Shown here in pieces: positions 8,974 to 16,830 of a stretch of 64,000 nt of DNA. Both the position numbers and the translations under genes were made by a program. Origin of the DNA: Corynebacterium hindlerae (GTDB lineage Bacteria > Actinomycetota > Actinomycetes > Mycobacteriales > Mycobacteriaceae); NCBI RefSeq assembly GCF_014117265.1, contig NZ_CP059833.1:1705069-1769068 (forward strand), written 5' to 3'. Numbering within the stretch: the first letter of the stretch is position 1; each line of letters starts with the position of its first letter. Below the pieces are notes generated by a model. The model saw only the letters and a list, made by a program, of their open reading frames with translations, searched no databases and was not told the DNA's origin.

Positions 8974-9306
8974 TTGCTAGTGAACCGAGAGAACCTCATT
9001 GTTCGCTACGTTTTGGTCGGAGTGTTGTATGCCTATTGGGTGATTCCGCCTCTGGTCCTTGTGGAAAGCTATATTGCTTGGTTGCTTGCTGTCATCGGCG
9101 CCGTGGTTGTGGGATACGTGGCTCGTAAGGCACGGCTGTGGCATTCGTTATTTGTCAGCGGATGCGTGGCCTTTGCCTGGGGCAGGTTCACGATCTACGC
9201 TGTGGATCCGTCGGTAGCGTTCGCCGCCCCCAGTACCGTGGTCGCATTAGTTGTGCTCGGTTTTTGTGGCATCTCGGCGATTCAAGAGAGCGAACGCGAA
9301 GATTAG
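8974..9306 (+). CDS. Small hypothetical membrane protein
   Basis: About 110 residues with three to four hydrophobic segments (roughly 8-28, 33-50, 58-75 and 83-103) and an acidic tail IQESERED. It begins 11 bp after the GtrA gene with AGGAAGGG at 8961-8968. TTG 8974 (spacing 5) and GTG 8980 (spacing 11) are both possible starts. It is probably co-transcribed with the GtrA gene. No family recognised. Confidence 0.65.
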   Translation: MLVNRENLIVRYVLVGVLYAYWVIPPLVLVESYIAWLLAVIGAVVVGYVARKARLWHSLFVSGCVAFAWGRFTIYAVDPSVAFAAPSTVVALVVLGFCGISAIQESERED

Positions 9307-9333
9307 TTCGCCCGGGAAACAGGGTGCTCTTCC

Positions 9334-9438
9334 GGCCCCGAGATTGGAGGGCCAGGCGCACGGCCCCGAGATTACGGTCCCTAGATCGCCCCAAAAATGT
9401 CCTCACCATCCCGAACTTCGGGAGGGTAATGTCGGGGC
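9334..9438 (-). repeat. GC-rich palindromic repeat, copy A
   Basis: This is an inverted copy of an element found at three other places here. On the minus strand it begins CCCCGACATTACCCTCCCGA (9437 downward), contains the dyad CCCGAAGTTCGGG, then TTTTTGGGGC, and ends in two imperfect copies of CTCGGGGCCGTAAT-type sequence. It fills the gap between two convergent genes. Confidence 0.75.
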
Positions 9439-9497
9439 GAACATACAAACAGCTTCACACGCCCGGAAATGACGCTCCAAGAGAGCGAACGCGAACC

Positions 9498-10394
9498 CTA
9501 AGGTCGCTCAAACCTCTCATTACGCCCCATCTTGTGCAGCCTTAGCCATTCGCGGAAACCGGCAAAGTCCCGCTCCTGCACGAGGAAGAACCACGCAAAG
9601 CGGGCGTATTCCTGGGGCAGGAGTTTGCGCATGCCGGGCTGGTTCATGAGGTAGCCGCGGTTGCGGTAGGTGAAGAAGCGCTTGGCTTCGGAGGACGGGT
9701 ATTGGGTGTGCATTTTGCCACCCAAAATTGGCTTGAATTCGTCGGAGCCATTGGGGTGGAGATATGCGCAGGTCAGGCAGGTGCCGAAGGGGAGCCCGGA
9801 GCGGACGAGGCGGCGGTGGTATTCGACTTCGTCGCCACGGATGAAGAGGCGGTAGTCCGGCACACCGATTTGTTCCATGGCTTTGGCGGAGATCAGCGCA
9901 CCGTTGAACAGGGACGCGATGCCGGGCAGGAAGCCGCTGCCGAGTTCCGCACGAGACCGGCGCCAGCTGAGGCCACGGCGGAGCGGGAAAGCCAGTTCAG
10001 AAGGCGCTGCTTTGTCCACCACGACTGGGGATACTTCCGCCAGGCCGTGCTCAAGGGCGCACTCGTACAAGGAAGCCAGAACGTCCGGCCCCTCGGGACG
10101 GCCGTCGTCGTCGGCGCACCAGATGGCGTCGGCCCCCAGCGCGAGCGCTGTGAGGAAACCGTAGGCGAAGCCGCCCGCGCCACCGAGGTTGGTGCGGGAC
10201 GGCAGGTATACTCCGCGGGAACCGCACGCCTGAGTGACCAGCGACGCCACGGCGTCTTCGCAGCCGTTGTCCACGACGATGATCCACTCGACGGGGCGGG
10301 TCTGTGCAGCCACCACTTCGAGGGATTCGCGCAGCATATTGACGCGCTGGTGCGTCACAATCACCGCGGCGACGCGGTCAGTCTTGGAGAGCAT
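9498..10394 (-). CDS. glfT1: Galactofuranosyltransferase GlfT1
   Basis: A GT2 family enzyme that adds the first two galactofuranose residues to the decaprenyl-PP-GlcNAc-Rha linker at the cytoplasmic membrane face. The 298-residue protein has the GT-A start VIVTHQR, the VVDNG nucleotide-binding turn, TNLGGAGGFAYG, and the acidic CADDDG metal site (about 92-97), followed by a RGDEVEYHRR acceptor-site motif. Its ATG overlaps the wzt stop by one base (TAATG). The glfT1-wzt-wzm arrangement corresponds to Rv3781-Rv3783. Confidence 0.92.
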   Translation of the reverse strand: MLSKTDRVAAVIVTHQRVNMLRESLEVVAAQTRPVEWIIVVDNGCEDAVASLVTQACGSRGVYLPSRTNLGGAGGFAYGFLTALALGADAIWCADDDGRPEGPDVLASLYECALEHGLAEVSPVVVDKAAPSELAFPLRRGLSWRRSRAELGSGFLPGIASLFNGALISAKAMEQIGVPDYRLFIRGDEVEYHRRLVRSGLPFGTCLTCAYLHPNGSDEFKPILGGKMHTQYPSSEAKRFFTYRNRGYLMNQPGMRKLLPQEYARFAWFFLVQERDFAGFREWLRLHKMGRNERFERP

Positions 10395-11185
10395 TAGGCT
10401 TCCTCTTCCATTCGCTTGATCAGGCGACGAACATGGTCGGCGGCGCCTTTACCTTCGTATGCTTCCACGATCTCGGGGACGGTGCCAGCTTGGCGGATGG
10501 TGCCGTGGTCGACCCAGAGGGCGGTGTCACAGAGCTGCGCGAGGAAGTCGTTGGAGTGAGAGGCGAACACTAGGATGCCGGAGCGCTCCACCAGCTCTTG
10601 CAGACGGGAGCGGGCCTTAGCCATGAAGGCGGCGTCGACGGCGCCGATGCCTTCGTCGAGGAGCAGGATTTCCGGTTCGATGGAGGTGACCACGCCGAGC
10701 GCTAGGCGGATGCGCATGCCGGTGGAGTAGGTGCGCAGTGGCATGGCCAGGTATTCGCCGAGCTCGGAGAACTCCGCGATCTCATCCATCTTCGCTTTCA
10801 TCTGCTTGCGGGTCTGGCCGAGGAAGAGACCACGGATGATGATGTTTTCGTAGCCGGAGATCTCCGGGTCCATACCCACGCCCAGGTCAAAGACGGGTGC
10901 GACGCGGCCGCGGATGTGCGCGGAGCCGCGGGTGGGTTCGTAGATGCCGGACAGCAGGCGAAGCAGGGTGGATTTGCCGGCGCCGTTGTGCCCGACGAGC
11001 CCCACGCGGTCGCCTTCCCGTAGGTGCAGGTTGACGTCGCGGAGTGCTTCCACCACCACGGTGTTGTTGGAGTTTCGTCCAATCGCACCGCCAGCGGCGC
11101 CGAGGAAGGCCTTTTTCATGGAGCGGGACTTGGCATCGAAGATGGGGAAGTCGACGCAGGCGTTGTGTGTATCAATTGAAACCAT
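10394..11185 (-). CDS. wzt: Galactan ABC exporter, ATP-binding subunit (Wzt)
   Basis: A 263-residue ABC ATPase of the polysaccharide-export class. It has Walker A GHNGAGKST (about 64-72), signature YSTGMRIRLALG, Walker B ILLLDEGIGAVD and the H-loop FASHSND. With the adjacent permease it should translocate the lipid-linked galactan across the membrane, as proposed for Rv3781/Rv3783. There is no C-terminal carbohydrate-binding extension of the kind seen in O-antigen Wzt proteins. The ribosome site AAGGAGAA precedes the ATG. It overlaps glfT1 by one base, so synthesis and export are coupled. Confidence 0.92.
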   Translation of the reverse strand: MVSIDTHNACVDFPIFDAKSRSMKKAFLGAAGGAIGRNSNNTVVVEALRDVNLHLREGDRVGLVGHNGAGKSTLLRLLSGIYEPTRGSAHIRGRVAPVFDLGVGMDPEISGYENIIIRGLFLGQTRKQMKAKMDEIAEFSELGEYLAMPLRTYSTGMRIRLALGVVTSIEPEILLLDEGIGAVDAAFMAKARSRLQELVERSGILVFASHSNDFLAQLCDTALWVDHGTIRQAGTVPEIVEAYEGKGAADHVRRLIKRMEEEA

Positions 11186-11195
11186 CGAGTTCTCC

Positions 11196-12074
11196 TTACA
11201 CCCAGTAGCTCACGCGGTAGCGCCATTGTTTCATCGCCAGCATCGCCAGGATGAGGCCACCTGCGGTGCAGCTGAGGACGACATACCAGTGGTAGGCGGG
11301 AAGCGGTGCACCGATCAGTGGCGCGCGGACCACTTCCATGTAGTGGTACAGCGGATTGAGCTCGACGATGCGGGCTCGGGTTGCCATCTCCGGTCCGGCG
11401 GTTTTGAGGGTGGTAGTGGTCCAGACGATAGGCGTGACGTAGAACAGCAGCTGCACCAGCGCTTCCAGCAGCGGTGCCACGTCGCGGTAGCGGGTAGCGA
11501 TAATGCCGAAGAACATCGACACCCACACGCCGTTGACGATCAGCAGGATAAGCGCGGGGATTGCGAGTAGCAGGTCCCAACCGAGGGGGCGGGGGAAGAT
11601 CAGCATCAGCAGCACCCAGATCACCATGTTGTGCAGCAGGAAAAGCGTTTGGCGCCACACCAGGCGGTACACGTGGACTGAGAGAGCGGAGGGGAGCTGC
11701 TTAATGAGGCCTTCGTTGTCGATGAAGATGTCGGCGCCTTCTTTAATGGCACCGGAAATAAATCCCCACATGATCAGGCCGACAGTGACGTGAGGCAGGA
11801 ATTCCGCGAGCGGGATCCTAAACAGCAGCGAGTACAGCAGGCCGAGGGCGAGCGCCATGACACCCGTAGCAATGGTGATCCAAAGGGGGCCCAGCACGGA
11901 GCGTCGGTAACGCTGCTTGATGTCCTGCCAGCCGAGCTGCAACCACAGTTCGTGCTGGTTGAAACCGCGCACGAGGTCGTTCCACGCTGCGGTTAAGGTC
12001 ATGGATCGGGATGCTGGCGCGTCGGTGGCATCGACGCGGGTCATCCGCTCGAGAACTGCTGCTTTGTCTGACAC
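11196..12074 (-). CDS. wzm: Galactan ABC exporter, permease subunit (Wzm)
   Basis: A 292-residue ABC-2 type permease with about six TM segments after a roughly 50-residue cytoplasmic N-terminus that contains the QLGWQDIKQRYRRSVLGPLW signature of polysaccharide exporters. It partners the wzt product, whose ATG lies 10 bp downstream. The start is GTG 12074, 7 nt after TAGGCT (12087-12082, minus), so the three-gene operon probably begins with a leaderless mRNA. Confidence 0.92.
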   Translation of the reverse strand: MSDKAAVLERMTRVDATDAPASRSMTLTAAWNDLVRGFNQHELWLQLGWQDIKQRYRRSVLGPLWITIATGVMALALGLLYSLLFRIPLAEFLPHVTVGLIMWGFISGAIKEGADIFIDNEGLIKQLPSALSVHVYRLVWRQTLFLLHNMVIWVLLMLIFPRPLGWDLLLAIPALILLIVNGVWVSMFFGIIATRYRDVAPLLEALVQLLFYVTPIVWTTTTLKTAGPEMATRARIVELNPLYHYMEVVRAPLIGAPLPAYHWYVVLSCTAGGLILAMLAMKQWRYRVSYWV

Positions 12075-12081
12075 TCCTATG

Positions 12082-12087
12082 AGCCTA
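12082..12087 (-). promoter_or_regulatory. -10 box of the wzm-wzt-glfT1 operon
   Basis: TAGGCT on the minus strand, 7 nt before GTG 12074. Confidence 0.55.
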
Positions 12088-12140
12088 GCTGTAGCTGTAT
12101 GCTTTACGAGGTAAGTGGGTGCCTATCCTGAGGAGTTTTT

Positions 12141-13382
12141 ATGTTTGACGTCGCGTACGCGAGAGGTCACTACACCTCGCTGAGCGATGGTTGGACGTAT
12201 CTGAATGCCCACGTGCATGCGCAAATTCCCGAGCGAGTATCTTCTGCTGTGTCGACGGCGTTTCGCACCTCTGCGCTTCTCGACGCCCGCATCCCCACCT
12301 CTGGTAGCCATTCGCGCTCTCAGGAAAACCGCTCCAGTCTGGGGGTGAGCCATGTTGCGGCTGCCCGCGTGGCGGTTGCTGATCTGGTGGGCTCTGTTCC
12401 AGAACGCGTGGTTTTGGGGGCTAACAAGCAGATTTTGCTGAACTGTTTGGCGGAGGCGCTGCAGCCACGTTTGCGGCGTACTACCCAGATGGTGCTGAAC
12501 CGAGTTGACCCAGAGTCGACCAATGAGCCGTTTCTTCGTCGTGATGCGTCCGTGGTGTGGGCGGAACCTGATCTGGGGACCGGTGAGTTGCCGGCCTGGC
12601 AATACGAAGAGGTGGTCAACGGTTCCACACGACTGGTAATGGTCCCTGCGGCCCATGCCCTCACCGGAACAGTGACGAAAATCTCAGAAATTTCAGATAT
12701 TGTGCGGGCAAAATCCCGGGCTTGGCTGGTGGTTGATGCCTCCGCTGTGGCTGCCTACCGGCCGATCTCCATTGATGACTGGGGTGCGGATGTCGTGGTG
12801 GTTGACTTCGCCAAGATGGGCGGGCCACAGTTTGCCGCTCTGGTATTTCGTGACACCTCCATGTTCCCGCTGCTCAAGTCCCTCAATAGTGCTGCTCCGG
12901 CGGATTCCGCTGCGAAGCTAGAAATCGGTGAGTTGTCCCCTGGCCTGGCAGGAGGTGTCAGCGCGATCGTCGATCACTTCGCGGGATTGGTGGAAAGTGG
13001 TGGCACGAGGAGCACTCGGCTGCAGCGATCCATGGTGGAAGTTGATCGTTATTCGCGTCAGCTCACTCGCCATTTGCTCAATTCCTTGCTTGGTCTGCCG
13101 AAGGTGCACGTGCTGGGCATTACCGGCGAAGCTGCTGGTAAGGACGCGCTCTATTTGGATCGCGTGCCACGGATATCTTTCATGGTGAATGGAGTTCCGG
13201 CAGCGACGGTACAGAAGCGACTGCTCACTAATGGTTTGGTGACGGAACTGAGCCCGCGTGACCCGCTGCTTGAGGCGATGGGTGCTTTCGAGGAAGGCGG
13301 TGCCATCACGGTCGGCTTGGCGCCGTACAACACCATGAATGACATTGACCAGCTCACTCGGGTGTTGGCGTCGCTCGCATAG
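12141..13382 (+). CDS. Class V aminotransferase-fold PLP protein (Rv3778c-like)
   Basis: A 413-residue protein with the fold of cysteine desulfurases and class V aminotransferases. The cofactor lysine is probably the K of DFAKMGGPQFAALVF (about 232), matching the family HK-x-GP-G motif with Ala replacing the usual His. The preceding VDASAVAAYRPISI carries the cofactor aspartate but lacks the usual Gln-His. The substrate is unknown. The M. tuberculosis homologue Rv3778c is also next to the galactan exporter. It is convergent with, and overlaps by 29 bp, the GT87 gene. Confidence 0.75.
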   Translation: MFDVAYARGHYTSLSDGWTYLNAHVHAQIPERVSSAVSTAFRTSALLDARIPTSGSHSRSQENRSSLGVSHVAAARVAVADLVGSVPERVVLGANKQILLNCLAEALQPRLRRTTQMVLNRVDPESTNEPFLRRDASVVWAEPDLGTGELPAWQYEEVVNGSTRLVMVPAAHALTGTVTKISEISDIVRAKSRAWLVVDASAVAAYRPISIDDWGADVVVVDFAKMGGPQFAALVFRDTSMFPLLKSLNSAAPADSAAKLEIGELSPGLAGGVSAIVDHFAGLVESGGTRSTRLQRSMVEVDRYSRQLTRHLLNSLLGLPKVHVLGITGEAAGKDALYLDRVPRISFMVNGVPAATVQKRLLTNGLVTELSPRDPLLEAMGAFEEGGAITVGLAPYNTMNDIDQLTRVLASLA

Positions 13383-14550
13383 GCTGGCGTGCTTCGTGGC
13401 GCCACCAGCTGATCGTCACCCCGAGGAGAACCACCATCAACACGTTGCGGGTGGTGAGGGCGAGGGTGGGCAGGAAGTCCGGGTCGTTCGTCATTAAGCT
13501 GTCGTAGTGACCTGGATAGACGTACTGCGTTAGCCAGGTGATGAGAAGCACCAGCACTGCATTGATCCGCGCGTGCTTCGCGTGAGTGAAGCAGAGACTC
13601 ACGGCTGTGATCGGGGCGAGCCACACCATGTACTGCGGGGAGAAAACCTTGTTCGTCACCAGCACCGCAACGATCAGCACCATGGACAGCGCGATGGATT
13701 CCCAGGAGCGCCAGGTGTGTTTGCTTAGGCGACGCAGCACGATGAGCGCAGCGGCCAACACGGTCAAGTAAAGGGCGATGTTAGCCAATTGCGTAGCGAC
13801 GTCCACCCCTGGGCCCGTGATCTCGAAGCTTTTCGATTCCGCATAGCGAACCGTGTATTCGCCGCCGCCCGTGGACGCCAGCACCATGAAAGGTGTGGCA
13901 GCTATCGATTCGATCTGCAGCCCCCGATCAGACTGGTATTGCAACGGTGACAGCAGTCGATCAACCCCCTGGGTGAGGATGGTCACCAGCGCCATGGCGA
14001 CGAGCGTGCCACCAAAAACACTGATACGCAGCCACGATTGCTTGCTCTTTATGCTCCCCACCAGCACCGTTGCCAGGACACCTGGCCACAACTTCATCAT
14101 CGTGGCGGCGCCGAGGAACGCAGCTGAGACTTTCGGGTGCCGCGCCAGCAAGTACGCAAACACGCCCACCAGCAGGCCAGGGATGAGGTCGAGGCGGGTG
14201 AGGTAGATCGGGCCAACCACAAAACCGAAAGCCACCCAAAATGCGCCCGCTAAGTAGTGCTTTCTGTGAATGAGGACAGCCAAAAAGAGCAGGTCAAGCA
14301 CCAAGATGAAGCCGACGTACCAGTATTCGACCCCGGACTGGGTGTCCGGGGCGAAGCGATCAATCAGCCGGATGAGCCACAGATTTGCCTCCGGGTATTC
14401 CTTCAAAGCCACCTGGCCGGTGCGCTCCTTGGCGATCTCCGAGAAGTAATAGTGGACATCGCCGAAAATCCAGCGCTGACGCCCGAAGGTCTGTTTGACC
14501 ATCAACCAACGGCTCAGCGCCCAACCCGAAAGCAGAATCAGAAAAGGCAC
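13354..14550 (-). CDS. GT87-family membrane glycosyltransferase
   Basis: A 398-residue polytopic protein (about ten TM segments) resembling the GT87/DUF2029 group that includes PimE and AftC, which use polyprenyl-phosphate sugars outside the membrane. Visible family features are the early acidic FGDVHYYFSEIA loop, the EYPEAN motif, the LTRLD loop, and KLWPGVLA followed by a long periplasmic loop. The acceptor cannot be deduced; mannosyl or arabinosyl transfer is the plausible range. The start is GTG 14550, 8 nt after TAGTAT (14564-14559), which overlaps the stop of the upstream oxidoreductase. Confidence 0.75.
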   Translation of the reverse strand: MPFLILLSGWALSRWLMVKQTFGRQRWIFGDVHYYFSEIAKERTGQVALKEYPEANLWLIRLIDRFAPDTQSGVEYWYVGFILVLDLLFLAVLIHRKHYLAGAFWVAFGFVVGPIYLTRLDLIPGLLVGVFAYLLARHPKVSAAFLGAATMMKLWPGVLATVLVGSIKSKQSWLRISVFGGTLVAMALVTILTQGVDRLLSPLQYQSDRGLQIESIAATPFMVLASTGGGEYTVRYAESKSFEITGPGVDVATQLANIALYLTVLAAALIVLRRLSKHTWRSWESIALSMVLIVAVLVTNKVFSPQYMVWLAPITAVSLCFTHAKHARINAVLVLLITWLTQYVYPGHYDSLMTNDPDFLPTLALTTRNVLMVVLLGVTISWWRHEARQPMRATPTPE

Positions 14551-14558
14551 ATTTACCG

Positions 14559-14564
14559 ATACTA
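14559..14564 (-). promoter_or_regulatory. -10 box of the GT87 gene
   Basis: TAGTAT on the minus strand, overlapping the TAG stop of the oxidoreductase gene and 8 nt before GTG 14550. Confidence 0.45.
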
Positions 14565-15503
14565 GGCGACAGTGAGAATAATCTTCCCAGTGACAGCGCC
14601 TTCCTTGAGCAGCTGGTGTGCCTTTTCGGCCTCAGCCAACGGGAGGGTGGTGCTTAAGTGATGCTTGATCTGGCCGTCGTTAAGCAGCGGCCATACGGTC
14701 GCTTCGGTATCGCGCACGATGCGGGCCTTGTCGGCGAGGTCGCGGGCGCGCAGGGCGGTTGCGGAGATGCTACCGCGTTTGGTGAGCAGCCGACCGATGT
14801 TCAGCTCGCCCTTCACGCCGCCCTGCATGCCGATGATGACGAGGTGGCCGTCCATCGCCAAGGCTTTGACATTCTGATCCAAGTACTTCGCGCCCATAAT
14901 GTCCAGGATCACGTCGCACTTATTCTTCATCACCTCAGCGAAATCCTCCTCCTTGTAGTTAATGAGGATGTCCGCACCAAGTTCCTGACAGGTAGCAAGC
15001 TTTTCGGCGCTGCCTGCCGTCACCGCGACAGTGCAGCCAAGGGCCTTCGCATACTGAATCGCAAAGGTGCCAATGCCACCCGCACCACCGTGGATCAGCA
15101 ACGTGTTGCTCTGCTTGAGGCCCGCCAGCTGCATATTTGAATGCACCGTGCAGGCCACCTCCACGATCGCCGCAGCCTCAGTGGTGGTCCAACCTTCCGG
15201 AATGCTCAGCAACTGGCCCTCAGGGACAGCCACGAACTCCGCATAACCACCACCAGCCAGCAGACAAGCAACCTTTTCGCCCTTCTCACGGGACGTTGTG
15301 CCAGGGTCAGCAATCTCCCCCGCGCACTCCAACCCCATAATCTCGCTCGCACCTGGAGGAGGCGGGTAGTGGCCCGCAGCCTGCAACACATCACCGCGAT
15401 TCACACCCGCGGCATGAACCTTCACCAGCACCTCCCCATCCTTCAGCTCAGGCGTTGGGACTTCCGTGAGAGTAAGTTTTTCCTGGATTTCAATAGCACG
15501 CAT
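14562..15503 (-). CDS. NAD(P)H quinone oxidoreductase, zinc-independent MDR family
   Basis: A 313-residue member of the medium-chain dehydrogenase family, quinone-oxidoreductase branch (Rv3777-like). It has the N-terminal GroES-like fold with AAGVNRGDVLQ and the cofactor motif GGAGGIGTFAIQYAKALG (about 148-165). It lacks the zinc-ligand cysteines of alcohol dehydrogenases. I placed the start at ATG 15503, 7 nt after TACCCT. The longer open frame to 15698 only reads the reverse complement of tRNA-Ser and is spurious. Confidence 0.88.
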   Translation of the reverse strand: MRAIEIQEKLTLTEVPTPELKDGEVLVKVHAAGVNRGDVLQAAGHYPPPPGASEIMGLECAGEIADPGTTSREKGEKVACLLAGGGYAEFVAVPEGQLLSIPEGWTTTEAAAIVEVACTVHSNMQLAGLKQSNTLLIHGGAGGIGTFAIQYAKALGCTVAVTAGSAEKLATCQELGADILINYKEEDFAEVMKNKCDVILDIMGAKYLDQNVKALAMDGHLVIIGMQGGVKGELNIGRLLTKRGSISATALRARDLADKARIVRDTEATVWPLLNDGQIKHHLSTTLPLAEAEKAHQLLKEGAVTGKIILTVA

Positions 15504-15510
15504 GCCCTCA

Positions 15511-15516
15511 AGGGTA
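15511..15516 (-). promoter_or_regulatory. -10 box of the quinone oxidoreductase gene
   Basis: TACCCT on the minus strand, 7 nt before ATG 15503. It decides the start against the longer frame. Confidence 0.55.
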
Positions 15517-15603
15517 GCCAAAATAGCAATTGCGCACGCCCATACGTTATTATTTTCTGCACTGCCCCTTTTGGGGAAGGTCGAGTCCCTTTTTGGGGCC
15601 GAT

Positions 15604-15691
15604 GGAAGTATGGCAGAGCGGCCGAATGCACTGGTCTTGAAAACCAGCGATGGGAAACCATCCGGGGGTTCAAATCCCTCTACTTCCGCCA
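15604..15691 (+). tRNA. tRNA-Ser (anticodon UGA)
   Basis: Acceptor stem GGAAGTA/TACTTCC closes the molecule, with an encoded GCCA end at 15688-15691. The anticodon arm is CTGGT-CTTGAAA-ACCAG, giving anticodon TGA, which reads UCA serine codons. A long variable arm (GATGGGAAACCATC) and the T loop GGTTCAAATCC are as expected for a class II serine tRNA. A terminator follows 6 nt downstream. Confidence 0.96.
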
Positions 15692-15696
15692 AATGC

Positions 15697-15735
15697 AAAA
15701 CCCCTGTTCAGTGTTGAGCGGGGGTTTGTTCTGTT
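15697..15735 (+). terminator. Rho-independent terminator of tRNA-Ser
   Basis: Stem AAACCCC (15698-15704) pairs with GGGGTTT (15721-15727), followed by a T-rich stretch. Confidence 0.75.
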
Positions 15736-15832
15736 TTGGGGTGGGGCAGATGACAGCGGATAGCTATTAGGTTCTGGGCGAGCAATCCCTACGCCTATCC
15801 CATTGATCCACCAGGTGATATGGCAGTTGACT

Positions 15833-15868
15833 TGATAGGGATTTGTTGCGCACGACAAATCCCTATCA
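15833..15868. repeat. Perfect 14-bp inverted repeat
   Basis: TGATAGGGATTTGT (15833-15846) and its exact reverse complement ACAAATCCCTATCA (15855-15868) flank the 8 bases TGCGCACG. There is no T tract on either side, so it is not a standard terminator. Confidence 0.8.
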
Positions 15869-16135
15869 TGCGTCTGCCCGCGGTGGGCTCGCTACACCAC
15901 AGAAATCAAGCGAAATGCATCAAAGTGATTGTCACTGCTCACTCTAGGAAGGTTTGTGTAGGGAAACTTTAAGGTTTCCTTGAGGAAAGATTTTAGATAG
16001 CGCCCCCGGTTGGCGGTTTTCGGTACTTGATTCGTACTTCTCTAGGGGCGATGGTTTCGTTTTCGGGGGTATAAACTTGCGGGAAAACATCACCATACCG
16101 GGGGTTTTGGTAAAAGGTTCACTAGAAGGTGTGGG

Positions 16136-16151
16136 TTGTAGTACGCTACAA
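16136..16151. promoter_or_regulatory. Inverted repeat upstream of the 16213 gene (possible operator)
   Basis: TTGTAG (16136-16141) and CTACAA (16146-16151) are separated by TACG, and the site lies about 60 bp before the start codon. The binding protein is unknown. Confidence 0.35.
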
Positions 16152-16212
16152 GAATTCCAATGAGTAAATGATAAAAGACTTAACAGTCATGCCACAGTAA
16201 AGAAGGCGCATC

Positions 16213-16830
16213 ATGAACGTGCAGCTCAGGGAGGCTACTCGCTCCTTTGTCACGCTGGGATTGCTTGCCATGTATTTGCTGTTGCGTGCCGTGGTGCTGG
16301 TGGATTCTGCTGAGACAGCATTTGTTGTATGGCTCATGATTGGATGCAGCGTGGCCGCATGGCTCAGTATGTGGGTGCTGCTTCGTCCCCTCGCTCCCAT
16401 TGCTATGTCGATATCAGCAGCGAGCTACATCGTCGGGATGCTTATTCGCGCTGGTCATGAAACACACCTATGGGCGTTTCCCATGGAGTACGGAGCCACG
16501 GCAGACTCCTGGCCGTTCGCCCAGCTAATGACCGTGGTGGCTTACGCGTTGCTCGCCTACGTAGTGTGGAAGCATCACATTGGCCACCGGTTCCTCCACC
16601 TACACATCATGGCGTTCATTGTGCTGGTTGTGATAAGAACAGTGGCCACTGATCAGGCCAACCTCGGCCTGTTTACATCTATCGTGCTGCTGCGCGACCT
16701 GATCGGAGGCACCCTGTACATCGCGCTAGCAATCACGTTTTACCTGTACGGCAGGCAGTGTCTGGAAAATGCGAAGCTGCAACAGGTGAGGGAGTTGGGG
16801 GATAGCGTCGTTAAGCAGGCGCGCATTTAA
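16213..16830 (+). CDS. Hypothetical polytopic membrane protein
   Basis: A 205-residue protein with about six hydrophobic segments and a short cytoplasmic tail (ENAKLQQVRELGDSVVKQARI). The loop LIRAGHETHLWAFPMEYG and the helix KHHIGHRFLHLHI are histidine-rich, which may suggest metal or heme contact, but I recognise no family. AAGAAGG lies 6 nt before the ATG. It is convergent with lcpB and overlaps it by 4 bp. Confidence 0.7.
   Translation: MNVQLREATRSFVTLGLLAMYLLLRAVVLVDSAETAFVVWLMIGCSVAAWLSMWVLLRPLAPIAMSISAASYIVGMLIRAGHETHLWAFPMEYGATADSWPFAQLMTVVAYALLAYVVWKHHIGHRFLHLHIMAFIVLVVIRTVATDQANLGLFTSIVLLRDLIGGTLYIALAITFYLYGRQCLENAKLQQVRELGDSVVKQARI

Larger units (their letters stand above)
15736..16212. 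other. Intergenic region with several dyad symmetries, no gene seen
   Basis: 477 bp, no supported coding frame. It contains a perfect 14-bp inverted repeat (15833-15868), a near-palindrome GGAAACTTTAAGGTTTCC around 15960, and TTGTAG-TACG-CTACAA at 16136-16151 close to the next gene. The last is a plausible regulator site for the 16213 gene. Confidence 0.5.

Noticed and set aside
15604..15691. tRNA-Ser as a phage attachment site
   Set aside because: No direct repeat of the tRNA 3' end and no integrase gene were found in the following region.
15504..15698. N-terminal extension of the quinone oxidoreductase
   Set aside because: The added 65 residues are the reverse translation of tRNA-Ser, a known artefact. 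A -10 box and ATG 15503 give the real start.
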